From assembly GCA_944381335.1 (NCBI GenBank), contig CALWKT010000102.1, positions 1 through 17,561 of the forward strand: a DNA stretch of 17,561 nt, written 5' to 3'. The stretch comes from an uncultured Christensenellaceae bacterium. GTDB taxonomy: Bacteria > Bacillota_A > Clostridia > Christensenellales > UBA3700. The translations under genes were made by a program, and so were the position numbers. Shown piece after piece: positions 1 to 6,605 of this stretch. The stretch's first letter is position 1. Each line of letters starts with the position of its first letter. The notes beneath the pieces were generated by a model, which saw only the letters and a program-made list of their open reading frames with translations, searched no databases and was not told where the DNA came from.

Positions 1-2
1 CC

Positions 3-1304
3 GTAAACAAGCCGAGAGAACTCGGTCAGGATGGCGTAAAGAGCGAAACAACGCCCGCATCTCCTGAAGAAAACCAGAATAACAAAACGGTTAAAAAGAA
101 CGTCGAACGCGAAAACGTTCAGGTAACTCCGCCGCAGGAGGAGGCTGCCGAGGAGCTCGAAGAAAAGCACGGCGTTCTTGACATCCATCCCGACGGATAC
201 GGTTTCCTGAGAGCGGAAAACTGCGAATACGGCAACAAAGACACCTATGTCTCGGCAAAACTCATCAAGACGATCGGGCTGAGAGCGGGAGACAAGGTGG
301 TCGGAAGAGCGCGTCGTAACGCGGAAAACAAGCCGCCCGCGCTGGTCGCCGTGGACGAAGTGAACGGCAACGCTCCCGACAATCTGCGCAGCCGTCCCAA
401 CTTCGACAATCTTGTGCCGATATACCCTGACGAAAGACTGAGACTGGAACTCAGAACGGGCAAGAGCGATTTCGCGATAAGATGCATCGACCTCATCGCT
501 CCGATAGGAAAGGGACAGAGAGCAATGATCGTGTCTCCTCCCAAAGCCGGAAAGACGACCCTTCTCAAAAAGATAGCCAACAGCATTTCCGTCAATTACC
601 CCGACGTGCTTCTTTTCGTGCTTCTCGTCGACGAAAGACCTGAAGAAGTGACGGATATGCAGAGAAGTATAAACGGAGAAGTGATCTATTCCACTTTCGA
701 CGAAACTCCCGAGCATCACTGCAAATCTGCGGAACTTCTGATCGAAAGGGCAAAGCGCAACGTTGAGCTGGGCAAGGACGTCGTGATAATCATGGATTCG
801 CTGACAAGACTTGCAAGAGCTTACAACCTGACCATTCCTCCGACGGGCAGAACGCTTTCCGGCGGTATCGATCCGGGCGCGCTGCACAGTCCCAAGAGGT
901 TCTTCGGAAGCGCCAGAAACATAGAGAACGGCGGATCTTTGACGATAATTGCGACTGCGCTCGTTGACACCGGAAGCCGCATGGACGACGTAATTTACGA
1001 AGAATTCAAAGGCACCGGCAATATGGAGATACACCTCGACCGCAAGATGAGCGAAAGGAGAATATTCCCTGCGATAGACATCAACAGATCGAGTACGAGA
1101 AGAGAAGATATGCTTCTCACTCAGAAAGAACTGGAGGGAGTGTATTCTATAAGAAAGATGATCAGCGCAATGGACAGTCAGGAAGCGACCGAAAAGCTTA
1201 TAGATTATATCGTCAAGACGAAGAACAACGACGAATTCATAGGCATCATCTGTTCTCAGGTCAGCAGATGGGAAAAAGAAGGGTTCAGTTTCAGAAAGCC
1301 CTGA
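3..1304 (+). CDS. rho: Transcription termination factor Rho (5' end outside window)
   Basis: Rho is a hexameric RNA helicase/ATPase that binds C-rich nascent RNA and stops transcription. The reading frame is open from base 3, so the start lies upstream of the window. The visible part begins with a low-complexity polar and acidic linker (to about base 165). Next is the cold-shock-like RNA-binding domain (GVLDIHPDGYGFLR, about bases 170-310). The ATPase core follows: Walker A PPKAGKTT (about 538-563), Walker B VVIIMDSLTRLARAYN (about 780-830), the Rho-typical stretch TGRTLSGGIDPGALHSPKRF (about 842-903) and the C-terminal signature DRKMSERRIFPAIDI (about 1039-1083). A polar linker between the N-terminal helical domain and the RNA-binding domain is known in many Gram-positive Rho proteins. 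An apparent GTG start at 297 is internal, because it would cut the RNA-binding domain. A strong terminator follows 12 bp after the stop. Confidence 0.97.
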   Translation, partial: VNKPRELGQDGVKSETTPASPEENQNNKTVKKNVERENVQVTPPQEEAAEELEEKHGVLDIHPDGYGFLRAENCEYGNKDTYVSAKLIKTIGLRAGDKVVGRARRNAENKPPALVAVDEVNGNAPDNLRSRPNFDNLVPIYPDERLRLELRTGKSDFAIRCIDLIAPIGKGQRAMIVSPPKAGKTTLLKKIANSISVNYPDVLLFVLLVDERPEEVTDMQRSINGEVIYSTFDETPEHHCKSAELLIERAKRNVELGKDVVIIMDSLTRLARAYNLTIPPTGRTLSGGIDPGALHSPKRFFGSARNIENGGSLTIIATALVDTGSRMDDVIYEEFKGTGNMEIHLDRKMSERRIFPAIDINRSSTRREDMLLTQKELEGVYSIRKMISAMDSQEATEKLIDYIVKTKNNDEFIGIICSQVSRWEKEGFSFRKP

Positions 1305-1316
1305 CAAATACCGCAG

Positions 1317-1347
1317 AAAAACGGACGGGATTTCCGTCCGTTTTTTT
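1317..1347 (+). terminator. Rho-independent terminator of rho
   Basis: Perfect 8-bp stem ACGGACGG (1321-1328) / CCGTCCGT (1334-1341) with loop GATTT, followed by a run of seven T (1341-1347) and preceded by A residues. It sits directly after the rho stop codon. The helicase gene therefore ends on an intrinsic terminator. Confidence 0.93.
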
Positions 1348-1831
1348 GAATAAAAAAGCGAAACAGTACGTATAAATATTCATCGCGTAACGTGAAATGA
1401 ATTAAATTCTTCAAAACGCATATTTTCACGTTGCAAGCATAACAAATAATACGAAAATAGTGAATTTTAACAAAAAAATACGACTTCGCAAGGGCAAATT
1501 CCGCAAAAACCGATAAATTGGGAGAGCGGAAAAATTTTTGTCTCAAACCTACCGCATTGAGTCGAACCTGGCGGGAAAATCCGGCTTCGCTTTTTGTCAA
1601 TATCCCAAAGTTTTACAAATAAAAAATATCCGATATGGGGAAAATTTTTTAAGAAGACGATTTCAAATTGCATACAAAACAAGGATTTTTAAGATATTTT
1701 TCAATATAGACGTTGTCGTATTGCACACGATTTTGTGAGATAATATGCACGATCCGGGTCTGAATTTTACTGAAAATTGAATTTTTGATTTGAATTTCGG
1801 CTAAATTTCGTAAAAATTTTAACAAATACCA
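1348..1831. other. AT-rich intergenic region, no gene seen
   Basis: About 480 bases, clearly more AT-rich than the flanking genes. The short reading frames here (at most about 115 codons on the minus strand and 66 on the plus strand) lack ribosome binding sites and recognisable motifs. One inverted repeat is visible: AACGTGAAA (1389-1397) and TTTCACGTT (1424-1432), separated by 26 bases. No T-run follows, so it is not a terminator. Confidence 0.6.
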
Positions 1832-1861
1832 TTGATATAGTCAAATCACCTGTGCTATAAT
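1832..1861 (+). promoter_or_regulatory. SigA-type promoter of the small XRE regulator
   Basis: The -35 TTGATA (1832-1837) and -10 TATAAT (1856-1861) are separated by 18 bp. The -10 carries the extended element TGC directly upstream (1853-1855). Transcription should start near 1868, giving a leader of about 53 nt before the GTG at 1921. Confidence 0.75.
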
Positions 1862-1870
1862 GAAAATGGT

Positions 1871-1894
1871 ACGAATTTTATGTATAAAATACGT
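1871..1894. promoter_or_regulatory. Inverted repeat, candidate autoregulatory operator
   Basis: ATTTTA (1875-1880), TGTA, TAAAAT (1885-1890) is a perfect 6-bp dyad. It extends to 9 of 10 with ACGA/ACGT on the flanks. It lies just downstream of the predicted start point and in front of the XRE gene, where an autorepressor would block transcription. The function is inferred from position only. Confidence 0.45.
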
Positions 1895-1920
1895 ATTACA
1901 TTTAGGAAGGGAGCACGTAG

Positions 1921-2142
1921 GTGCAGAGTAAAAGAACTATGGAATTCGGTAAAAATCTGAAAAGGTTGCGCAAGGTAAAGAACATTTCGCAACAGAGGAT
2001 CGCAAAGGAGATAGGAGTGTCTCAGCGCACCATATCTCACTACGAGAAAGGAGAGAGTGAACCCTCCCTTCTCTGTCTGTGCAAAATCGCAGCTTTTCTC
2101 GGGGTATCTACGGACGAGCTTCTCGGTCACGTCTTAGCGTGA
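1921..2142 (+). CDS. Small XRE-family HTH transcriptional regulator
   Basis: A 73-residue protein that is essentially one Cro/C1-type helix-turn-helix domain. LKRLRKVKNISQQRIAKEIG is helices 1-2, VSQRTISHYEKGESEPSLLCL is the recognition helix and following turn, and FLGVSTDELLG is the usual end of the domain. It should bind DNA as a dimer. No ligand-binding or catalytic domain is attached. The GTG start is chosen because AGGAAGGGAG (1904-1913) lies 7 bases upstream. The ATG at 1939 has no ribosome binding site. The gene has its own promoter and an inverted repeat in the leader, suggesting autoregulation. Its 3' end overlaps by 9 bp the convergent gene on the other strand. It could be part of a two-gene module with that partner, but the target is unknown. 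Confidence 0.85.
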   Translation: MQSKRTMEFGKNLKRLRKVKNISQQRIAKEIGVSQRTISHYEKGESEPSLLCLCKIAAFLGVSTDELLGHVLA

Positions 2143-2376
2143 CACGACAGATTCCACGTTGTCTTCCAGCAGCGTGCATAATGCGTAAAGTCCGCCGATC
2201 ACGTCTTTGTCGATGGCTCCGGGGTAGTATTTGTCAAAAGCCATGAGGTCTTTTACAATCAGGAGCTGACGCTTTGCAAGAGAGCGTGCAAAAAGTTTGT
2301 CGGCGTTGCTGATTTTGAGTCCGTCTGTACGGACGCCCGTGTTTTCTCTGATAAGATCGTAAGTCTTGAATGACAT
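2134..2376 (-). CDS. Hypothetical 80-residue protein convergent with the XRE regulator
   Basis: I do not recognise the family. The start is the ATG at 2376 because a perfect AAGGAGG (2386-2392) lies 9 bases upstream. A longer frame in the same phase up to 2652 would run into the GH3 gene and has no such site. The 80-residue product (begins MSFKTYDLIRENTGVRTDG, ends LLEDNVESVVSR) has no signal peptide, no membrane segment and no cysteine cluster. It looks like a small soluble, mostly helical protein of mixed charge, with a C-terminal stretch (DVIGGLYALCTLLEDNVESVV) that could form an amphipathic helix for oligomerisation. Its stop codon lies inside the end of the XRE gene (9-bp tail-to-tail overlap). 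It is divergent from the GH3 gene and shares a 160-bp promoter region with it. The good ribosome binding site makes it a real gene; the function is open. Confidence 0.72.
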   Translation of the reverse strand: MSFKTYDLIRENTGVRTDGLKISNADKLFARSLAKRQLLIVKDLMAFDKYYPGAIDKDVIGGLYALCTLLEDNVESVVSR

Positions 2377-2413
2377 ATAGATGGTCCTCCTTGGGGACTT
2401 TTTGTCCGTTTGT

Positions 2414-2443
2414 ATCTTAATTATGACGGGTATAATATGACAA
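2414..2443 (-). promoter_or_regulatory. Candidate promoter of the 80-residue protein
   Basis: Read on the minus strand: -35 TTGTCA (2443-2438), 18-bp spacer, -10 TAAGAT (2419-2414). Transcription would start near 2407, giving a leader of about 30 nt before the ATG at 2376 that contains the AAGGAGG site. Confidence 0.5.
2431..2436 (+). promoter_or_regulatory. Candidate -10 element for the GH3 gene
   Basis: A perfect TATAAT hexamer about 100 bp before the GH3 start. The -35 is poor; the best fits are TTTGTA (2409-2414, 16-bp spacer) or TTGTAT (2410-2415, 15-bp spacer). A weak -35 would fit a promoter that needs an activator. This is the only good -10 in the divergent region on this strand. Confidence 0.4.
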
Positions 2444-2452
2444 TATATGTCA
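2438..2452. promoter_or_regulatory. 15-bp palindrome in the divergent promoter region, candidate operator
   Basis: TGACA (2438-2442), ATATA, TGTCA (2448-2452) is a perfect 5-bp dyad with a 5-bp spacer. It overlaps the -35 of the minus-strand promoter and lies directly after the -10 of the GH3 promoter, so one bound protein could affect both. The identity of the regulator is unknown. The sequence differs from the dyad in front of the XRE gene. Confidence 0.4.
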
Positions 2453-2536
2453 GTTGAGATCACAATACTTAAGAAATTTAAAGTGTGGAAGGCCTTAATT
2501 ATAAGGCACAGCGGTGAAAACCCGGAGGGAGAGAGA

Positions 2537-4957
2537 ATGAAATACGGTGATCTGATCGCGCAAATGACGCTTGAGGAAAAAGCGTCGCTTTGCTCCGGCA
2601 AAGACATGTGGCATTTTAAAGGCATTGAAAGGCTGGGGATACCTGAAATCATGGTATCTGACGGTCCTCACGGTCTCAGGACTCAGAAGAATTCCGGCGT
2701 GAGCACTCAGATGAACGTTTCCGTGGATTCCACGTGTTTCCCGCTTGCATGCGCGAGCGCGTGCTCGTGGGACAGAAACATCCTCAGAGAAATAGGCAAG
2801 CGCATCGGAGAAGAAGCGCAGAAAGAGGACGTTCAGGTGGTGCTCGGTCCCGGCGTGAATATAAAGAGATCTCCGCTCTGCGGCAGAAATTTCGAATATT
2901 TTTCAGAAGACCCGTACCTCAGCGGTGAACTCGGCGCGGCTTTTGTGGACGGCGTTCAGTCTCAGGGAGTGGGCGCTTCGGTCAAACATTTTGCGGTAAA
3001 CAATCAGGAAACTTACAGGATGTCGGTCAACGCCGTCGTTGACGAGCGCACAATGAGGGAGCTTTATCTTCCGGCTTTCGAAACCGTGATCAAAAAGAGC
3101 TCTCCCGCCACGGTCATGGCGTCTTACAACCTCATCAACGGACAATCGGCAAGCGAAAACGTGCATGCGCTTGACGAGATCCTTGACAAAGAGTGGAAGT
3201 ACGAAGGCATTGTGATAAGCGACTGGGGTGCGGTCAACCACAGGGTGGAAGGCGTGAAGGCCGGTATGCACGTGGAAATGCCGTCGAGCGGCGGCATGAA
3301 CGACGCGCTGATCGTAGAAGCGGTCAAAAACGGCTCTCTGGACGAAAAGATACTTGACGAGAGGGTGGACCGTATACTGACCGTAGTGTTCGATCTTTAC
3401 GGCAAGCGCAAACAGGGCGCAACATACGACATCGCCGAGCACGACGCATTCGCGCGTAAGGCGGCTTCAGAATGTATGGTCCTGCTCAAAAACAAGAACA
3501 AAATCCTGCCGCTTTCAAAAAAAGACAGGGTCCTGGTCGTCGGCGACATGGCGCGCAATCCCAGGTTCCAGGGGGCGGGAAGTTCTTTCATCAACTGTCA
3601 CAAGATCACTTCCGCGCTGGACGCATTTGCTGAAGAAGGCATTACCTTCGAGTACGAGGAAGGCTACTACAAAAAGACGCGCAAGGATTGTTCTTCTCTG
3701 ATAGAGAAAGCGGTCGCGCGCGCTAAAGACTTTGACAAAGTTATAATTTTCGCGGGACTTCCCGGCGAGTACGAGGCAGAAGGTTTCGACCGCAAGGATA
3801 TGGATATGCCCGCATCGCACAATACGCTCATTTCCGAGATAGCGAAGGTGAACAAAAACGTCATCGTCGTGCTTTCGACAGGCGCGGTGGTCACGATGCC
3901 GTGGATCAACGATGTCAAGGCGGTACTGCTTGCGGGGCTTGCAGGTCAGAACAGCGGCGGTGCAGTGACAGACATTTTATACGGCAAGGTCAACCCCAGC
4001 GGAAAGCTTGCGGAAACTTATCCGATCAAACTTTCTCACGTCCCGTCAAGCGCGTATTTTCCGGGCGAGAGATACAACGTGGAGTACAGAGAAGGGCTTT
4101 ACGTGGGTTACAGATATTTTGAGAGCGTAGACGCTCCCGTGCTTTTCCCGTTCGGTTTCGGTTTGTCGTACACCACATACGCATACCGCGATCTGAAGAT
4201 TGACAAGACCTCTATGAAAGCGGACGAAACTCTGAAAGTCACCGTCACTGTTGACAATACCGGCGACAGAGACGGCAGAGAGGCGGTCCAGCTTTACGTG
4301 ATCCACGAAGGTAAAAAAGTTTATATGCCCAAGGTGCAGTTGCGCGCGTTTGAAAAGGTGGACGTGGCGGCGAAAAGTTCGGCAACGGTCACGTTTATGC
4401 TTGACAAAAGAGCGTTTGCGTTTTATGATGTTAATGAAAAGGACTGGGTCGTGGAAAGCGGCGAATACGAGATCGCGGTGGGCGGCAACGTCAGGGAACT
4501 GAAGTGCAGAGCCACGGTGACGATCGAAGGGTCGCAGGTGTCTGAACAGCCTTCGGGAAAGAATTGGTATTTCTGCCCCGATGTGAAAAAACCGGTGCCC
4601 GACGAAGATTTTGCCTCACTTTTCAAAGACGGAGACATCAGCTGCGTAAAGCACGAATGTGTGAAAGGTTCGTTTACGTCTGACGACAGTTTTGAAGATA
4701 TGGCTCATACGAGCGGACTTGCGAGATTTCTGATCAAAGCGGCTAAACCTGCGATCAGAATGTCGATGAACGTTGACAAGTACGATCCCAACTTTCTGAT
4801 GATATACGAGGTCATGAAGACTTCTCCTCTCAGGTCGCTGGCGTTCAGTTCGCAGGGTATGTTCAACATGAAGATGGTGGACGGCATCGTCATTATGATG
4901 AACGGTCATTTCTTCAAAGGTTTATTTGCTTTACTCAAGGCTATTAAAAAACAATAG
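2537..4957 (+). CDS. Glycoside hydrolase family 3 beta-glucosidase
   Basis: An 806-residue cytoplasmic glycosidase (no signal peptide). It probably cleaves terminal beta-glucosyl or related residues from imported oligosaccharides. Start ATG 2537 is chosen for GGAGG (2524-2528) 8 bases upstream; an in-frame ATG at 2447 lies almost on the promoter. Domains in order: GH3 N-terminal barrel with SDGPHGLR, the KHFAVNNQE motif (K150-H151) and the nucleophile in VISDWGAVN (Asp229); GH3 C-terminal alpha/beta domain with the acid/base loop EYEAEGFDR (Glu413/Glu415 region); fibronectin III-like domain (about 552-662, VTVTVDNTGDRDGREAVQLYV). A C-terminal extension of about 140 residues follows, containing PLRSLAFSSQGMFNMKMVDG and MMNGHFFKGLF. 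From memory, similar tails occur in clostridial GH3 enzymes. All catalytic motifs are present. It is a single-gene unit ending in a strong terminator. Exact substrate cannot be told from sequence. Confidence 0.93.
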   Translation: MKYGDLIAQMTLEEKASLCSGKDMWHFKGIERLGIPEIMVSDGPHGLRTQKNSGVSTQMNVSVDSTCFPLACASACSWDRNILREIGKRIGEEAQKEDVQVVLGPGVNIKRSPLCGRNFEYFSEDPYLSGELGAAFVDGVQSQGVGASVKHFAVNNQETYRMSVNAVVDERTMRELYLPAFETVIKKSSPATVMASYNLINGQSASENVHALDEILDKEWKYEGIVISDWGAVNHRVEGVKAGMHVEMPSSGGMNDALIVEAVKNGSLDEKILDERVDRILTVVFDLYGKRKQGATYDIAEHDAFARKAASECMVLLKNKNKILPLSKKDRVLVVGDMARNPRFQGAGSSFINCHKITSALDAFAEEGITFEYEEGYYKKTRKDCSSLIEKAVARAKDFDKVIIFAGLPGEYEAEGFDRKDMDMPASHNTLISEIAKVNKNVIVVLSTGAVVTMPWINDVKAVLLAGLAGQNSGGAVTDILYGKVNPSGKLAETYPIKLSHVPSSAYFPGERYNVEYREGLYVGYRYFESVDAPVLFPFGFGLSYTTYAYRDLKIDKTSMKADETLKVTVTVDNTGDRDGREAVQLYVIHEGKKVYMPKVQLRAFEKVDVAAKSSATVTFMLDKRAFAFYDVNEKDWVVESGEYEIAVGGNVRELKCRATVTIEGSQVSEQPSGKNWYFCPDVKKPVPDEDFASLFKDGDISCVKHECVKGSFTSDDSFEDMAHTSGLARFLIKAAKPAIRMSMNVDKYDPNFLMIYEVMKTSPLRSLAFSSQGMFNMKMVDGIVIMMNGHFFKGLFALLKAIKKQ

Positions 4958-4976
4958 CCTACCCCCTTCTAAAAGG

Positions 4977-5018
4977 CAGGTCGGGTAACCCCCGACCTGT
5001 TTTTTATTTTTTTTCTGC
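4977..5018 (+). terminator. Rho-independent terminator of the GH3 gene
   Basis: Perfect 9-bp stem CAGGTCGGG (4977-4985) / CCCGACCTG (4991-4999) with loop TAACC. It is followed by TTTTTT (5000-5005), A, and another run of eight T. It lies 20 bp after the stop codon. Confidence 0.95.
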
Positions 5019-5173
5019 AAAAGGGAATGAGACTCTCGGGCTGTGGGCGGTCGCTTTCGCCGCATGCTGTGTTAAACGCCTTGACAATACGGCAAGTATT
5101 GCCTGCGGCGTTTGCCTTGCCTGCGGTAAAACCGCCTCGCCCACAGCCGCGTTCGTCTCAGTTCTCTTTTGCA
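5016..5173. repeat. 158-bp imperfect palindromic element with branched internal hairpins
   Basis: The outer arms pair over about 36 positions with few mismatches: TGCAAAAG, GAA, TGAGAC, CG and GGCTGTGGGCG on the left (5016-5049) match the reverse complement of 5138-5173. Inside are three further hairpins: GGCG/CGCC (about 5046-5062), AAACGCC (5074-5080)/GGCGTTT (5107-5113) with CAATAC/GTATTG inside it, and GCGGT AAA ACCGC (about 5123-5135). The 10-mer TTGCCTGCGG occurs twice (5099-5108 and 5117-5126). It contains no plausible gene. It could be a MITE-like or other dispersed palindromic repeat, or a structured RNA. It sits between two convergent terminators, a typical place for such elements. 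Confidence 0.7.
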
Positions 5174-5211
5174 AATATCCTTTAAAGGGAGAGAGTGGCA
5201 GCTTTTTGCGG

Positions 5212-5245
5212 TGGAATAAAAGAAACCGCCGCGGTATGCGGCGGT
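5212..5245 (-). terminator. Rho-independent terminator of the acyltransferase gene
   Basis: Perfect 8-bp stem ACCGCCGC (5225-5232) / GCGGCGGT (5238-5245) with a 5-base loop. Read on the minus strand, it is followed by the T-rich tract TTTCTTTTATT. It begins 9 bp after the acyltransferase stop codon. Confidence 0.85.
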
Positions 5246-5254
5246 GTGACGGTA

Positions 5255-6244
5255 TTATTTGTTTTCAGAGATTTCTTCTTTTGCCGAGCGTTGCCAGAAG
5301 CGCTTTTTCCTGACCTTGGGAGCAAAGTATTTTTCGTTGTTGTATTCCACGCACTGCGCGATCGCGTCGTGAGCGCGCTGGGTCAGGTCGTATACGCACA
5401 TTTTGGTGGGCAATTCCTGGTTGGGATATATGGGAGGGAGCACCTCAATGCTCACCAGAGGTCTCTTGCTGAATATCTTTGTCAGCTTGCGAGGGCGGTA
5501 TTTGATCGCAAGCGGTATAACAGGCACGTTGTTTTTCACCGCGAAGTGGAACGCGCCAGGCTTGAATGTCCTGATCTTGTCGTACCAAGGCCACAGAGCG
5601 CCTTCAGGGAAGAAATGCACGAATTTTCCGCGTTTGAGAAGCCCGTTCATTTCTTCGATGAATTTTTTCGTGCCTGACGTTGTGTTCGGGATGGGGAACG
5701 CGTTGAGGAGATGAACGATATGTCTGACGTACGGCAACTGGAAAGTTGTGTGCAACGTGGGCAGATAGCTCATCTTCGGCCAGTTTGTCTGGCACGCCAT
5801 AACGCAGTCCATCATATGAACGTGATTGCTGACCGTAATTGCTCCGGAGCCTGATTTTATTACTTTTCTAATGTATTTTTTGTTTTTGACCTTGAAACCG
5901 TACATAAAGAACGTGACGATCGGGAGCAGGGTCATGCCGAACATCCACAGAAGACATCCGAAGAACTTCTTGATCGGATTTCTGATGATGTATTCAAAAT
6001 TTTCATCGAACACAACGTCAAGGAAAGTGTTGCTTTCCATCATGTGTTCGTCCTCGTTTTCGGGATACTCCATGGTATCTCCAACGGGGAGTATATGCGT
6101 TTTTTCCTTCTTCTTCTTCTTTTCGTTCTCGCCGTTTTCAGCCGCATCCTGAGCTCTTTCTTTCTCTTCCTGAGCTTTTTCAGCAGGGCTTTTCTTGTCT
6201 TCCGCGAGCAGATCCTTCTGGGAAATATTTCTTCTCACTGCCAT
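5255..6244 (-). CDS. PlsC-type 1-acylglycerol-3-phosphate acyltransferase family protein
   Basis: A 329-residue membrane-associated acyltransferase. It likely transfers an acyl chain to lysophosphatidic acid or a related acceptor in phospholipid synthesis. The catalytic motif NHVHMMD (H141-x4-D146) and the acceptor-binding motif FFPEGALW (FPEG, 212-215) are both present. VPVIPLAIKY (240-249) corresponds to the last conserved block. One hydrophobic segment (about 95-116, CLLWMFGMTLLPIVTFFMYGF) precedes the catalytic domain, as is usual. Residues 10-50 form a strongly charged, Lys/Glu-rich, probably disordered or coiled segment that is not part of the family core. The first in-frame ATG is at 6244. 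It has no ribosome binding site, and the promoter places +1 on that ATG (see promoter entry). A TTG start at 6310 would put the promoter inside the gene. The acceptor substrate is inferred from family only. Confidence 0.85.
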   Translation of the reverse strand: MAVRRNISQKDLLAEDKKSPAEKAQEEKERAQDAAENGENEKKKKKEKTHILPVGDTMEYPENEDEHMMESNTFLDVVFDENFEYIIRNPIKKFFGCLLWMFGMTLLPIVTFFMYGFKVKNKKYIRKVIKSGSGAITVSNHVHMMDCVMACQTNWPKMSYLPTLHTTFQLPYVRHIVHLLNAFPIPNTTSGTKKFIEEMNGLLKRGKFVHFFPEGALWPWYDKIRTFKPGAFHFAVKNNVPVIPLAIKYRPRKLTKIFSKRPLVSIEVLPPIYPNQELPTKMCVYDLTQRAHDAIAQCVEYNNEKYFAPKVRKKRFWQRSAKEEISENK

Positions 6245-6250
6245 AAAACC

Positions 6251-6279
6251 AATATACCACACCGTAAATAATAAGTCAA
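6251..6279 (-). promoter_or_regulatory. SigA-type promoter giving a leaderless acyltransferase mRNA
   Basis: Read on the minus strand: -35 TTGACT (6279-6274), exactly 17-bp spacer, -10 TATATT (6256-6251). Six bases (GGTTTT) separate the -10 from the ATG at 6244, so the expected start point is the A of the start codon. No Shine-Dalgarno sequence is present. The match in sequence and spacing is strong. Confidence 0.7.
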
Positions 6280-6531
6280 CGCAAATTGTTTCTTGCGTAC
6301 ATATTATCAATATTAATACGTATTTTGTGCATATATCGCAAAAGAAAACCCAGCTATAAGGGCGAAATACTCTGATTTTAAAGCGCGATTCTGCCTCCCG
6401 GATAAATTAAGCAGGATTCAAATGCGTTGCGCAGGCATTTTTACATCCCTGGAGTCATGAGTCTTGACTGAAAATCAGCCTGAGTTTTGCGGATAATAAC
6501 GTTTCATATTAAAATAATAATATTATAATAC
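6280..6531. other. Intergenic region between divergent genes, no gene seen
   Basis: About 250 bases separate the acyltransferase promoter from the lipoprotein promoter. I see no supported reading frame. One weak hairpin, AAATGC ... GCATTT followed by a few T, lies near 6419-6442. It could be a weak terminator-like structure but has only a 6-bp stem. The sequence becomes very AT-rich from 6500. Confidence 0.5.
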
Positions 6532-6560
6532 TTGTAATTTAAATCAAATTTTGATATTAT
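6532..6560 (+). promoter_or_regulatory. Candidate promoter of the FN3/GLUG lipoprotein
   Basis: TTGTAA (6532-6537), 17-bp spacer, TATTAT (6555-6560). The predicted start near 6567 gives a leader of about 39 nt containing AAAGG and AAGGA ahead of the ATG at 6606. A second TATAAT at 6524-6529 lacks a good -35. The region is very AT-rich, so chance matches are possible. Confidence 0.45.
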
Positions 6561-6605
6561 AGAAATACATAGTTTGACAAAATTGCAGACTAAAGGTAAG
6601 GATCT

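Noticed and set aside
297..1304. Rho starting at the GTG at 297
   Set aside because: The frame is open to the window edge and encodes the RNA-binding domain upstream of 297, so this is an internal codon.
2377..2652. Upstream extension of the 80-residue gene to a start at 2652
   Set aside because: It would overlap the GH3 gene and both promoters. A perfect AAGGAGG lies before the ATG at 2376 instead.
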